Assembly: GCA_021399435.1 (NCBI GenBank)
Contig: JAJTUP010000009.1
Span: 310,001-374,000, forward strand
Origin: Diaporthe sp. PMI_573
Taxonomy: Eukaryota; Ascomycota; Sordariomycetes; Diaporthales; Diaporthaceae
Direction: 5' to 3'
DNA length: 64,000 bases
Both the position numbers and the translations under genes were made by a program. Shown in pieces: positions 23,800 through 36,053 of this stretch. The first letter of the stretch is position 1; each line of letters begins with the position of its first letter. Under the pieces are notes generated by a model. The model was not told the DNA's origin. It was given only the letters and a program-made list of their open reading frames with translations, and searched no databases.

Positions 23800-24981
23800 A
23801 TGAGCTCGCCGCCGTATCAAAGCCAAACCTCTCCTCCCGCGCACTCCCCGCCCTATCCGTCGCACTCCCAACTGCCCGCCCTCAACACACTCGCAAATGG
23901 CCCAGGCTCCTCCAAGAAGCGCTCGGCCGGCGACGGTGGCCCATCGCCCTCCATAAAGCGAAGGAAACCCTCCACGATGTCCATCACCTCAGTCGGCTCC
24001 GCCCACCCACTACGGCAAACCTCCTTCCCGCCAGACGAGTCTCCTTTCGCCGCACGATCCCCTAGCGTGGGTTTCGACAACGACAACGTTAGTATGGTGT
24101 CCGGCTCTGCTGTTTCGGTCAGTGCGCCCGCGAAGAAGAAGCGCGGCCGTAAGAGCAAGGCCGACAAAGCTCGCGAGGCTGCCGAAAAGGAGGGCACACC
24201 TAGCGTCGTCGGGAGCAGGGCCATGACCGCGGCCAGTGGTAGAAGTGGAGCTGGCAGGGGCGCAGCGAGCGCCGTTGGGGATGATGGCGCCGATGATGAA
24301 GAGGAGGATGATAAGGACATCAAGACCAAGATGGGAGTGGCTCAATTTGAGAGAAGTAGGGAGGAACGCGAGGAGGAGAAGAAGCTGCGATTCATGCTCG
24401 TCCAGCAGATGGATAAGGACCAGACTGAGAGGTACGAGATGTGGCACGCCGCGAAGTTGACCGAGAGCGTAGTCAAGAGGGTAAGCATTTGGAGACCAAT
24501 CCCTATCTTGCCAACCTTGCTCTTGTGGAAATAGTCACTGAATGTGTGTCTGTTACAGATTGTCAATGCTGCCGTCTCGCAATCCGTACCCGCCAATGTC
24601 ACCAAAGCAATGCAGTCGGTCGCCAAGGTCTTCGTCGGCGACATCATCGAGGAGTCACGAAGGGTGCAGTCAGAATGGATAGACAAGTCTGGCGAGCCAC
24701 AAGCCGAGGAGGGCGTGTCTTTCCCTCCGTGGCCCTACGAGGAAGAAGAACATTGGGATGAGCCCGAGGACGGTCGACCCAGATCGACACACCCCAAGGT
24801 CAAACCCAAGGAGCCGCCCAAGGGTGCTCTTCGCCCAGATCACGTGCGCGAGGCGTGGAGACGATACAAGCAAGGGGCCGAGGGCGGCAATGTTGGCGCG
24901 CTGGGTTTATGGCACCTGCAACAAAGCAGTGGGGTTGAGAGGTTTGGTGTGAAATCCCGTGGCCGCCGCTTGTTCAAGTAA
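23800..24981 (+). CDS. taf11: TFIID subunit TAF11 (histone-fold protein)
   Basis: This subunit of the general transcription factor TFIID pairs with TAF13 through a histone fold and acts in the nucleus. Exons 23800-24480 and 24559-24981 (78-nt intron GTAAGC...TACAG) give 367 residues. The ATG of MSSPPYQSQT was chosen because the in-frame triplet upstream at 23782 is TTG. Residues 1-180 are Pro/Ser-rich and basic (KKKRGRKSK), then acidic. The histone fold starts near residue 200 with QTERYEMWHAAKL. It continues over the intron as VKRIVNAAVSQSVPANVTKA and SVAKVFVGDIIEES, matching the TAFII28 consensus. A tail with LRPDHVREAWRRYK follows, typical of fungal TAF11. Confidence 0.93.
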
Positions 24982-27202
24982 GCAGCTTGGTCAGGTGGAC
25001 AGTCACCACTGCTTGCCAACGGCTGTGGTGTTTTTCTTCCAGCTGAATCACCAGTCATTCAACATACACATTCGTGTTACAAGCACGCCCAGCGATATTG
25101 CGTGGGTTGGGGGACACGTTCTTGCACATTATTTCCGGGAGGCTCGCAAAAGCGCGTCTTCCCAGACGGTCTCGGGGAGACGGAGAAATCAGAGCCAGCA
25201 ATAATGATACCCATCGGAGGCCTGTAAAACCCCGGGACATTCTTCATCGTTAATTACACCGAACAGCAGAAATTACACCGATCAGGTTCAGAATATCACC
25301 TGACAGTCCAGGGTTCAAGGGATTCATCTGGTGTCTGTGTTGAGTGACGAAATGTGGCCTGGCCAATTTGATCGCGGACGATCAGCTGCAGATACGAGGC
25401 CGTACATCTGCACTATATACTCCCAACGGCGGGGACTAATGCGTAGAGGTTGCTGCACCCGCAGCCACACCGAGATGAGATGGATCACATAGTGCAAAAG
25501 AAGGCAGCATTCGTCATCTCGAGCAACAATGCTGATTCTTGGCGCACCTAGCCGCTCGTGGGGAAGCAGACATGCAGACTATGCCTCGGTGAAAAGCCGC
25601 CCACATGCCATTGCAAGGTTTGCCGTTCGGCAACCGCCAACTGAGGCTTGAAGGAATGGTGTCGTGCAATTAGAGTTCCCCCCATATCCACATCTGCTAA
25701 TCCCTACCGGGCGGGCCCATGCGAGAGTCCAATTTTATCTGGGTCTGGGGAAAGGGCAACATTGCGAAGATCCGCGATCTTGGGTGGTCCACCAGTGTCT
25801 GCCAGACGAATGGACCATGGGCCAGGCTAGAACAGGCGTCTTGTTGAGCCAGTGTGTTTGCTGCGTGTTACACACGACGATGGTGGCACTCTGCAATACA
25901 CGGGCGGGTTGGCACGCTCAGGTTTTCCACTCGGACAAGTCTCGTCACCCGTTTCATTTTATTTATGGCGAATGGCGGCGGGAAGACGGCGGGCAGGACA
26001 GGCCCAAAGCGGGAAGAGGGCGCGACTAACACAACTGCGGGGGATCGCCTCCGGGGGCTGCTTGGACGATTCTGGGTGGAAGTCTACTATAGTGCCCTCT
26101 ATGAATGCGGTAAGTGAAGCGCACCGCAGTTTCACCCTATCCTGGAAAACCACCACAGCTGTGCGCGAGGCTGGCAGGCTGGCCCGGTTGGCCAACACAA
26201 CTGCCCGGCTTTCCCTTCCCCCCAAGCACATCATCAATATGCAGATCCCCGGTCTACCAACTAGATGCCCGGAATTATAGCAAAACCTGCTAAGCCTCTC
26301 CTCCTTGTTTCGGCCTCTTCCAGCGCAGAAGGCCGCGCGCCACAGCGATTGGTGGTTCACAAACCCTGACTCCCTGCGCGGGTGCTTTCGGCTCACGTTT
26401 ATTTGCTTTGCTTTGCAACGTTGGGCGTCATCTGGAGGCAGGGAACTCTGCGCAAGACTGGGTATCGAATGACATGCTGTCACCCCTTCTCTGAGACTCG
26501 CATGAGTTCATCCCTCTGGATGTGCACTCGGACCATAGTTAATTATCGAGCTGTCGACCTGTTACCTAACAACGTCACACCCGGTGGCATCCTCTGGGCG
26601 GGTACCAAGTACCTCAGATCGAGCTCTGGATCCTTCTCTGTCGGTGTTTGGCCCGGCGGGCTCGTGTTGACGATGCAGCCACCGGGCGTCTAGCCTGCTC
26701 TGGACTGTGCAGTAGTCACCTGTCGGCTCAGGCACGGCTCTACTTGCCCCCCCTTCGGTGTGGTGAGGATGGACTAGAAGCTCGGGGAGATTTGGGTGGG
26801 TAGCCCCCGGTTGCTCAACTGTAAGGTCCTTGGCTACGGCAGACCTGCTCCAAATGTGGGCGCCTGCTTTGGGGGTTTCAAGGATGCCTTCTTCAGGAAG
26901 CCCAGGGTGGCGGAGGTGTAAGTGTGAGACGATGGCTGGCTGGGATGAGCCTTCCGTCATTCCCATCACTCACATCACAGCAATGGACGAGGGTATCGGC
27001 CGAGGGACTGGCCCACAGAAGCTTGTGAAGAGATCTGCTATGTCTATATGAACTGACGTACCCCCTCCAGCCTTTATTCCCCGATATGTTGTCGGTGTAA
27101 ACCAAAGGGACGAGTTCAGTGTCATAACTTTATCACCAACCCAATTTACACAAACCCAAACACTCGTTGTCGACGAAAGTCAAACCCATCACATATCTCA
27201 CC
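24982..27202. other. Gene-free interval (2.2 kb)
   Basis: Several overlapping frames on both strands (for example 25852-26280 plus and 26483-25959 minus) cover the same bases without any family motif or codon-usage continuity. I see no gene. The last 200 bp are the promoter of the HsbA-like gene. Confidence 0.5.
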
Positions 27203-28009
27203 ATGAAGTACTCACTCACCCTCGTCGCCCTGGCCGCAGGCGTCCACGCCACCAACCTCCCAAGGGTCGTCCTCGAGCGTGACCTGGCCACCATCCAGGG
27301 CGTGATCGGCGACGTCTCCACGAAGCTGACGGCCCTCAACTCCGCGGCCCAGAGCTTCAGCGGCGACGCCAGCGCCCTGACGTCCGCGTCCAGCGACCTG
27401 TCCAGCACCATCAAGTCGGGCACCAGCACCGTGCAAGCCACGGGCCAGCTGACGCTCACCGACGCTGTGTCGCTGCAGTCGACGGTGGGGACCCTGCAGA
27501 CCAACGCCCAGACCCTCGTCGACAACCTGGCGTCCAAGAAGTCGGCCATCGAGCAGGCCGGCCTCTGCACCATCATCCTGACGCAGTCCCAGGGCCTCTC
27601 CACCGACTCCCAGGCCCTCATCGACGCCGTCGTTAGCAAGGTGCCACAGGAGGCCCAGTCCATCGCCCAGGGCCTCGTCGCCGGCTTCACCTCCACCCTC
27701 CAGCAGAACCAGGCCAACTTCGCCCAGGCCAACTGCACCAACGCCAGCGGCGGCGGCGGTGGCGGCGGCAGCTCCTCCACCCCTTCTAGCACCGGCGGCG
27801 GCTCATCGCCTTCCAGCTCCGCCTCTCAGTCCACTCGGCCGACTGCTACCAGTGGGGGTGGCTCATCCGGTGGTGGCGGCAACGCCACTCACACCGGCAG
27901 CGGTGGTGCATCCCCTACTACGTCCAGCCCGACCCAGTTCACCGGTGCCGCCGTCGCGAACGGTGTCCCCATGGCTGGTCTCCTCGGTCTCCTCGCCTTC
28001 CTCTTCTAA
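27203..28009 (+). CDS. HsbA-like cell-wall protein, GPI-anchor type
   Basis: A single exon of 268 residues. Residues 1-16 (MKYSLTLVALAAGVHA) are a signal peptide. Residues 20-180 are helical with regularly spaced hydrophobics (LATIQGVIGDVSTKL, VSLQSTVGTLQTNAQTLVDN) and the two-Cys pattern (GLC...ANCTN) of the hydrophobic surface-binding protein A / galactomannoprotein (MP1) family. A 70-residue Gly/Ser/Thr linker follows, probably O-glycosylated. A hydrophobic C-terminus (MAGLLGLLAFLF) with small residues before it fits GPI anchoring. Codons are extremely C/G-ending, which suggests high expression. The family binds hydrophobic surfaces or lipids and is often antigenic. Confidence 0.88.
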   Translation: MKYSLTLVALAAGVHATNLPRVVLERDLATIQGVIGDVSTKLTALNSAAQSFSGDASALTSASSDLSSTIKSGTSTVQATGQLTLTDAVSLQSTVGTLQTNAQTLVDNLASKKSAIEQAGLCTIILTQSQGLSTDSQALIDAVVSKVPQEAQSIAQGLVAGFTSTLQQNQANFAQANCTNASGGGGGGGSSSTPSSTGGGSSPSSSASQSTRPTATSGGGSSGGGGNATHTGSGGASPTTSSPTQFTGAAVANGVPMAGLLGLLAFLF

Positions 28010-29888
28010 GTGGCGAGCTTACCGCTTGGGGTATGTAATTGCAAGTTGAGAGAGGAGGTGGATGGCCCTGTGTAGGTTAGCAGTGGTCTTATGGTGATGG
28101 GATCTAAAGGAGGGCGGTCTGGCACTGCATCGGTGTGAGTGATGGAGAGGCATCAGGGCGCTTTTTTAAAACTTCACAGAAGTGTTTCTAGGTGTCGGTG
28201 GACCTTGGGTTGCTCTAATCATATCACTTGCGGCTCTTGGGCGCCGTTTATTTATTTGTGAAAAAGTAAATACCGAGAATATACACATACACACAATGAT
28301 TCTGGGTGTGGAAAAACATCTATCGTGATGGCGTTCTGTTGCATCTGTCTTCTGAGTGAATGCGCGATGCCTTGATCGAGACAAGTTGCCGAGATAAAAG
28401 CGGGTGGTGAGCACTGTATTCGAAACAATTCCTGCAAGGCATGTGACAGGCATCTGGAAGAGCTCCGGCAATTGAAACTTGGGGACCCAGGCTGCCACGA
28501 CAGACAAGCCCGCTGGGTTGCTGCTGATTCCAACCCATACGAGCAGCAGCGTTGTCCTCCAGAATCGTTGAGCTAGCGTACTCGTGTCCCCGTAGCTTCG
28601 CAGGAAACTGGCATTAGCTCCAAACCCTGTTTGTGCATCTTCATGGAAGACATCTGACAGACTAACAGTGGTGGAAGTCCAATTCGTTGAAGCCATTGGC
28701 TGGCGCCCACATTGCCAACTTATGCAACGTTTCTCATGTGGCTGGTCTCAGGCTTTCGGTCCGTACAGCTCATTTCTGACGATCTTTTGGAATGTATTCC
28801 AAGATGGGCCTTGCACTACCCTGTTTTGAAAACCAAGTTTCTTTTTCTTTCCATCCTTTAGTTCCCGTGTCCGGCCAAATTACAATAGTTCGGCGACCTA
28901 TATCGTACGAAATATGGCCGGACAACTCATTAATCTTCCTTCACGTTGATCTTGTACCCAAGCTGGAAATGAGAGAGGCGGAAATTGGATAAACCCGTTT
29001 TTGAATGCAATGGTGATTTTGACCGGTACTATTACCTTTGACTATAAATTAGTTGCTGTTATACCCAAATTTTGTGTTGTTTGTAAGGTAATATTGCTGT
29101 AACTTGTGGGCATTGACAAGATACAAGACAACAGTATGGACTATTTGTATTCTTTGAGTTCCTCTACTAAGCTGGAACGGCAATAAGTGTCCTATAAGGA
29201 CAAGGAACAATGTGTCTTATCGACGATAACAGTATGCTGTAGATTTCGTTCCATCAATACCTGTCTAGGTAGCTGGTGGTTCTACCATGCCATTTCCTGA
29301 CGACCAATACTGCACTCGATAATTATCACCATGAAAATGAGACCGCCGTCTCACTATCAGAGCTTATGCTCCTCCGGCAGCCATCAATGATCATGTGTTC
29401 CCCCCAGTGGATTCATCGTCCCATCGCTCGGGGCAACTTTCCCGACTGCGATCACAAGTGGTAATTGTGGGAACCAACACCCGACTACTGACGAGTTTTG
29501 CATGCTCTGATTAGAGGAGCTGCGTACCTTCCCCACTTAACAATTGGTGAGATGTGATGAGAGCCTCCCAGGAACCAACAGATGACGAACCTCCGATTAA
29601 GGCGGTGTTTGTTGTTGGCTCCTTACATAGGTGGCCCCCGGGTAAACAGTCTCTCACTTGTGCACCCTTGAGCGAGCTGTGGGTCTATCCACACTCATGC
29701 AGCTTTTCCATTTTCTAGGCCTGTCTCCTATCTTTGTGTCACACCCCACTGAGTTCCCGCCTACGCGGTATCTTTTGCCATTGAAAGTGCCGAGGTGAAT
29801 ACCGTCCAGCTTCATCCCGATTACTCCCACCAGGAAATTTCGCCCTTGTCCATCACTCGTCTCGCAGCTCGAATTTTTCACCAACAAA
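28010..29888. other. Gene-free interval (1.9 kb)
   Basis: The 176-codon minus frame at 28696-28166 has no domain and overlaps the 3' region of the HsbA-like gene. It is not supported. From 28740 to 29600 the sequence is more AT-rich with only short frames. The right end is the O-methyltransferase promoter. Confidence 0.45.
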
Positions 29889-31568
29889 ATGGAAGATACC
29901 GTGGACTTCTCGATTGCCGTTAGGCCTAACGATATTGACGCAGTTCCTGGAATTGTGAAGGGCGTTGTCGAAAAGGCCGCCGCTCTCTCACCTGGGGATG
30001 AGACTGCCAGGCATGCTCTCCTCATTCAAGCAAGGTCCCTTGTCCAGGCCCTGGAAACACCCCGTGAGACCATGACCAAACATACCTGGGCACAGGTAAG
30101 GATGAAGCTCGGCAATTCTTTTTTTTCTTTTGGCATCCTTTCTAATCTGGATTACTATCAAGCTGGGCGTAGATACAGGTTTGGTCACTGGTGTTGACGC
30201 AGGACTTTGGATACTGATGGCCAAAAATGGTGATGGACCTCAAAAAGTTACTGATCTCGCGGACACACTTGGTTTTGATCCGGTTCTTCTTGGTAAGTTG
30301 CTATGTCTCGTCTGGTCAGCCACTACTCGGCGCACGCTTTCACGCACACATATAATTTGACCTGAAAATGAATTGGTGTGGAGCTCAGCTAACATTATTC
30401 AGGGCGACTGTCAGTGATACTCCCGTGCTTTGAACAATGCATCTTCCCGAGTGGAGAGTTTGAAGCTAAACCGTGGTAGGATGCGCCATCTTGCGGCTAT
30501 GGGCTATCTCATCGAGACTGGTGTCGATGAATACAAGCTCACCAACTTCACTCGGTCGATGGCTCTTCCACAGATTTCGGGTGGCTATACCACACTGTGA
30601 GTGTCTAATAGAAAACAATCCGTCTTATTCCCGTCTTGTGAAGCTGAGAAATCAATATAGGCTTGGTGAAATAGGAGCAAGTGGATTGGAGTTCCACAAA
30701 TGGGCTCGGAAGAACAACTGGCGTAACCCCACCGATCCAAAGAACGGTGCTCTGAAGGAGGCTTATGGTACAGACCTGGACGTCTTTCAGTACCTCCACT
30801 TCGTAGGGTGTCTTCAACAGGTCAACAATCACAGTGAGTTTCCTGCATCTTGGGCAGACGTTCTAGATGTCTCTGAGTCTGCTAACGGGAGTATCTAGTG
30901 CGTGGATACCGGCAGGGCCGAACACCTTGGATGGATCCATCGATTTACCCGGTCCAAGAGAACTTGATCCACGGAGCTGAAGCAGGCCCTGACGCACCCT
31001 TTCTGGTGGACATCGCTGGTGGTCTGGGGCATGACCTGACCGAATTCAAGAACAGGTTTCCCAACCACCCTGGCGTGAGTAAATTTCCCGTCCCAAACAT
31101 TCTCCTGCTCTCGGCTGATCAAAAATGCCGAAAAATAAGAAAATCTACCTCGAAGATCTCCCTGCCGTTATCGCGGATATTCAAGATCTCGACCCAACCA
31201 TTGAACGGCTCTCCTATGACTTCCACACTGAACAGCCGATCAAGGGAGCGCGAGCCTACTTCATGCATTCTATCATGCACGACTGGCCCGACCACGTCTG
31301 CAAGTCTATCCTTACACGAGTGGTCGAGGCTATGAGGCCCGGTTACAGCAAGCTTCTCATCAACGACGTTGTCATTCCTTCGAGGGGGGCTCACTGGGAG
31401 AACACAGCTGGAGATATGCTTATGATGACTCAATTGTCTGCTTTGGAGCGGACTGAGGCTCAATGGTATCAGCTGATTGAAGGGAGCGGGCTGGGTCTCA
31501 AAATTGTGAAGATCTGGTTGTGTGGTCTACCAGGTGTAGAAGGTTTAATTGAATGCGAGCGAGTATAG
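29889..31568 (+). CDS. SAM-dependent O-methyltransferase, class II (small-molecule type)
   Basis: It transfers a methyl group from S-adenosylmethionine to a hydroxyl of a small aromatic, as in fungal secondary-metabolite O-methyltransferases. Seven exons (29889-30095, 30163-30292, 30403-30409, 30480-30596, 30661-30833, 30899-31074, 31140-31568) keep phase throughout and give 412 residues. Exon 3 is only 7 nt; it supplies Arg and shares codons for the flanking residues, and skipping it breaks the frame. Motifs are a winged-helix N-terminal part (GFDPVLLGRLMRHLAAMGYL), NNHMRGYRQG, SAM-binding VDIAGGLGHD (248-257) and the catalytic-base region MHSIMHDWPD (His317). Introns are 64-110 nt with clear branch sites. 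The acceptor before exon 5 is the least certain. No core biosynthetic gene is adjacent. Confidence 0.88.
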
Positions 31569-33265
31569 GGAGCTAAGAGGAAACAACTTCAGGGCAGACA
31601 AGAGGGCTTTTAGCATCGCTTGATCTCGTTATGCAAGAATTCAGAAAGAAAAGACCTACTATCTGCCATCAGGCACGGCTTTGAAGCGTCTTGGACATTT
31701 CACGGTGATGTGCAAGTCGTGAGGCAAAATGCCGCGCCCCCACCCCCTGATCGTCTCCAGGGGATAGCTAATGCGCCGCATCTCCTGTTGGTAGCAAACA
31801 AAGCAGCACAGGTACTATGATAGGGCAGGGTGACTGCAAGTCAGTCTGTTAGAAATTGAGTAAAGCTGTAATGACAGTGATTGGCGTAATGCGATTCTAA
31901 ACTTTGCCCTGCGATGACCAAGGCCAACCTTGCCCACCGGCAGTCTCTGGTACGAAACGCAGGATGAGTATGCAGTAAGCTGTGTTGGTTTGGAGTACAG
32001 CCGCACCCTGTGAATCCCACAGCTTGGTGCCTATTTCCAACGGGATGGATGATCTGTCGTTGGGAGATCCTATGGTCTCTCCAATGCTGATAACCAGCAG
32101 CTGCGACCTCCGTGGCGTGCCCATAGATATATGATGATTTTTTTTCTTTTTTTTTCTTTTTTCTTTTTTTTGCACCAGTTAAATACACACATGATATGTC
32201 AGATGGAGCCAAGGCTGCAAATATCGCCCAACTTATGTGTTAGATAAGCACGAGGAGGCTCCAGCCTCCACGCCGATCCTCCTTCCTGCAGGTTGGTGAT
32301 GGTGGTGGGTGGCACTAACCGGAATAAAGACCATAAACATGGTATGAGGCGAAGGGTGGCGTACACTCGCTCAGACTTCAGGCTGATACCTAACAGCCAA
32401 GTCCTTCAGAAGGCTGCAAGGCACAGTAAAGACCAACAGCTACTCCCTGTGCTTGGCTTAGAAGGAGTCAGTGGCTTAAATCTGGAACGAGGCTAACACC
32501 CTTTCAGACATTTCGTTCTCATTTTGAACGTTGCTGAACAACAAGACTCAACTCCCGGGGATGATCACTCTTCAGCTTCGTAAGCCCTTTGGGGGACAGA
32601 GAGCACTTGAGGGATTCTAGACGCAGGTCGCGGCTGGCCAAGCCTGTTCCAGTAGCTTAATACATCGAAGATGCTTCCAAGCATTGCAGTAGGATACAGG
32701 TAGGTGAGGTCCTTTGGGAGTACTACTGAGATTGCTTGACCATATGATTGTATCTTGGCTGAAAATCTCGGGCTTGGTCATCAAAAGTGAAGATTACAAG
32801 TGATCTCAGAAGTCCAGTGCACGTCCCACAGTATTGACCACGGTTTTATCACTTTTCACGCGTTGGAGCCAGGGTGCACCGGGAATAACAACTATATTGG
32901 ACCAGCTGAATCGCACGGGCTGAAAATGGAACATGCGATGTTACAATGGACTTGTGTGTGGTTGACGTTCTGGAACCAACTGCATACTCTGTGCCGCACC
33001 ATGCCCACCTCGGACCCAGCCCGCGCAGCTGTGCCTCACACATACTTCCAACCTTCATCCAACTTGCATCTAAGTTTCAGCGCCGCTGCACGCTTCCATG
33101 CACTGCAATGTCTCGATGTGCCAGTATAACATGTTTAGAGATGCAACCTCCTCAGCGTCGCCGGGGCTCGCGGTCCTCGCCGGCTCAACTTCATTTCGTG
33201 GACCTCAACCAGTCTCCTTCCCGCTTCTTGGGTGACAAAATCCATCGTTTGTAATTATCTTCAAA
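31569..33265. other. Gene-free interval with a pyrimidine tract
   Basis: No supportable gene. A 34-bp T/C tract (32138-32171: runs of T interrupted by single C) is the main feature. Short frames on both strands around 32800-33250 carry no motif and probably belong to the upstream region of the membrane-protein gene. Confidence 0.5.
32138..32171. repeat. Poly-pyrimidine low-complexity tract
   Basis: The plus strand is T runs of 4-9 bases separated by single C over 34 bp, equivalent to an A/G-rich tract on the other strand. It is a likely length-variable microsatellite. Confidence 0.85.
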
Positions 33266-35438
33266 ATGATGCGTCGTTGGAGTTACGTCGCGGTAGTGGC
33301 TATCGCTCTTGAGCTTGTCACTGGGAGTCCACAGGGTTCCTCAGCTCCAGTTCAGGTTCTCGAAACCCGTCGCAGTACGCCGTCACTTGGCGATGAAGCT
33401 CTACACGGCCTGCAACGAGACCTGTTTACTGCAGGCCTCGAGCAGCGCGATTCAGACACTCACCTTTTCAAGACCAATAGGTCTCTGGACCTGATGTGGA
33501 ATGATGCAACTTTCTTCAGCTAGTGAGTTCGTTCATGACAGCGCGTGCCAATATCGGGTTCCGGCTCTAACCTTTCCTCTTCCCAACTATAAAGTGAGTC
33601 TTTGTCGATATCGTGTGTCACCTGCTACGTCAAGGGCACAGCTTACGCAAGCCTGGTCGTCGACGGCGATTTCAACTTCACACAGGCCTTGACAGAATTT
33701 CACGATCAATTCTGGCCAGAGGTTAAAAACATCAGCCTCGAGGTGTGGGACCAGTTCAAAAATTGGTCACAATATGTTGCCGACAATGTCACCGATACTG
33801 TTGGAGACAATGTTGTCTCGTTCTTCCAGACCGGTGATTTCGACGAGCTCGACATTGACTGGAGTGCCTATTCGTTCCCGACCCTCGACGTGGACTTCGA
33901 GATGAATCTGACCAACATCCCGGAGACAACAATGAAGCTCGAGTTTGATGAGCTGGAGCTTTACCTGGAGCTTGATGCCACGTTGGATGCAGCGCAGGTC
34001 TACAAGGTCAATCTGTATCCTCCAGAATGGTACCAGCCAGCCGGGATAAAAATTGGGGATCAACTAGTCGGCATTGTCATCACGCTTGAATTGCTGCTCA
34101 CATTGAGCACTGAAGTTAGCATTTCCACGGGCGTGCATGTCAAATTTGACGACGGTTTGGCGATGGAAATCGCAATGTTTGGCAGTGATGTCTCAAGTAT
34201 TACACTGTGAGTTTGCCATCCCTTGGCCCCCTGACCATCGCACAAGACCACTAACACCGTCGCAGCACGGACGGTTCATTCGAGTTCCTCCCCGTGACTG
34301 TAGCCACAAGCGGTGTCGTGTTCGACGCGACCGTCCGCATGGGCGTTACCGCAGGCCTGAACATGTCTCAAGATCTCGGCAAAGACTTCATCAAGCTGGC
34401 CGCCGGGTCGTCAGCGACGGTGTACGCAGACCTCGCTCGGTTCACCACAAACATCACCACGACAGAGACCCTAGAACTAGGCGCGAGAGATGATGGCTGC
34501 CGCATGCCCGTGGTCGAATCCTACGAGTTTGGTCTCGGCGCCCTGGCCGGAGCTTTTGTACAGTTCAGAGAGGAGAAATGGGGGCCCACGCCCAACACAA
34601 GCATCCAGATCTACTACACTACGCTGTACTCTGCGTGCGCCATCGACCCGGCTTCTGCAACTGCAGCAGTGGAGGCGAGGCAAACAGCACCGGCCCTGCT
34701 GGCTGGGCGCGCCGACTTGACCCCGACCGAAGTTACAAGCGTTGTCACGGTCACCAACGTTGTCTGCCAGTCGGCCGGGCTGCGGAACTGCCCTGCTTCG
34801 CTGCAGACCACTGTCCAGGTGACCACGACTTCAACGGCGATCGTATCGGTCGCTGAGGGAGAAGAACCAGTCTTCCCTGCCACAGCGACGACGGGCAGAC
34901 CCGACGCCGTCGTGGCCTTCGGCGAGGCCATACAAAGGCTGAAGGGGTCGAGCGGCAGTCCAGTCTCCTATGTGCCTCCTGTCGCAACCGACGGCTCAAA
35001 TATCGGCGATGGTGTCTCGGATGTTATTGATAACGCCAAGGATGAGTACAACAGATGGTCTCCGGAGTTCAAGAGGCTCGTTATCGGGTTGTCCGCCGGT
35101 CTGGGCGGGGCGTTCCTTGGAGCTGTGGCTCTTGGCATTTGGTACGTAATTACTGCTCTTCGGCTGCGGCTTCGAACTTACTGACTTATTCAATCACTTC
35201 AGGTTATGTTTCAAGAGGCGTGCCAAGAAGCAGAATGCCATGGAGCGGTCGAACGTTGAGGAGGTCCATGGTCCAGATGCCTCACGGCCTTTCCTGGGCT
35301 CTGAGCCAGCCGCGAAGTGGAAGCAGGCTGAGTCTCGTGTCAGCATGTGTAAGTAGCCATCCAAATGTCTTGAACCAGGTTCGAACTTCTCTAACTTTGA
35401 ACGCAGCTTCCACTGACCGTACACCGCCTCAACGTTAA
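33266..35438 (+). CDS. Secreted-type single-pass membrane glycoprotein
   Basis: Five exons (33266-33522, 33595-34206, 34266-35141, 35203-35348, 35407-35438) join in phase to 640 residues. Residues 1-21 are a signal peptide (MMRRWSYVAVVAIALELVTG). The large outside part has many N-glycosylation sequons (NRS, NFT, NIS, NWS, NVT, NLT, NMS, NTS), a CVTCYVKG pair and an acidic Asp/Leu/Phe-rich stretch around residues 155-210. A Val/Thr-rich region (TSVVTVTNVVCQ) follows. One transmembrane helix (about 561-585, VIGLSAGLGGAFLGAVALGI) precedes a stop-transfer sequence FKRRAKK and a 55-residue cytoplasmic tail. The layout resembles fungal surface proteins with paired DUF7029/DUF7223 regions, but that assignment is from memory of the pattern and is not firm. 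Role unknown. Confidence 0.82.
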
Positions 35439-36053
35439 GGTGCGGTGGGGGGCGTACTCAAGTGCTGCTAGGCTGGGGAGCCATGTAGCCCAGGTACATC
35501 AGTGTGAAAGGCCCTAGGCCCTCATCACACGGCAGGTGCTCTTCCGAAACTCTCATACATGCGGATGATTCGGATTCGGGTTAGAAAACCACTGGAATTT
35601 ATGAGTCTGCTCGAAAGACAGACTAGCAGAATGGTTGCCAAATTATCAAGTTATCTCAGCTAGCCTTGATGCTTTAGCATTTACATCTTCTTTTCCTGTA
35701 TACCTAGGTACCTTGGTATAGTTAATTTTCTGTTGGACCGCCAGCTCTCCTAGGTCAAAAGCAGGATTGTGCTTTCCTCGTATGGTACTCTCCGACTGCT
35801 GCCAAATCTGCATATCCGCTGTGCAGTCACTCGCAACTTGCGGAAGAACGCACTTGCTATTTTACGTAGTGGTCCTTTCGAATGGGAAAGAGCACGGTAC
35901 AAATCCCTCTTTCTATCATCGATTTGTTTCTGGCTTCACTGGTCTGCGCAAAGTCATGAACCTCTGAGCGAAACACCACAGTCCTCGTCCACCTCTGGTA
36001 CATTTTCTTACAGGACTGAGCGCTCACAAAAAGTTGGCAATATTTTCAAGTGC

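Noticed and set aside
24982..27202. Overlapping 100-175 codon frames in the spacer before the HsbA-like gene
   Set aside because: Frames on both strands cover the same bases, with no motifs and no plausible exon joins.
28166..28696. 176-codon minus-strand frame downstream of the HsbA-like gene
   Set aside because: No domain, no signal or splice context, and residue composition like random translation; it overlaps the 3' region of the neighbour.
35769..36053. N-terminal extension of the DUF3632 frame
   Set aside because: The upstream part has no family similarity and looks like untranslated sequence that happens to be open; the ATG at 36054 fits better.
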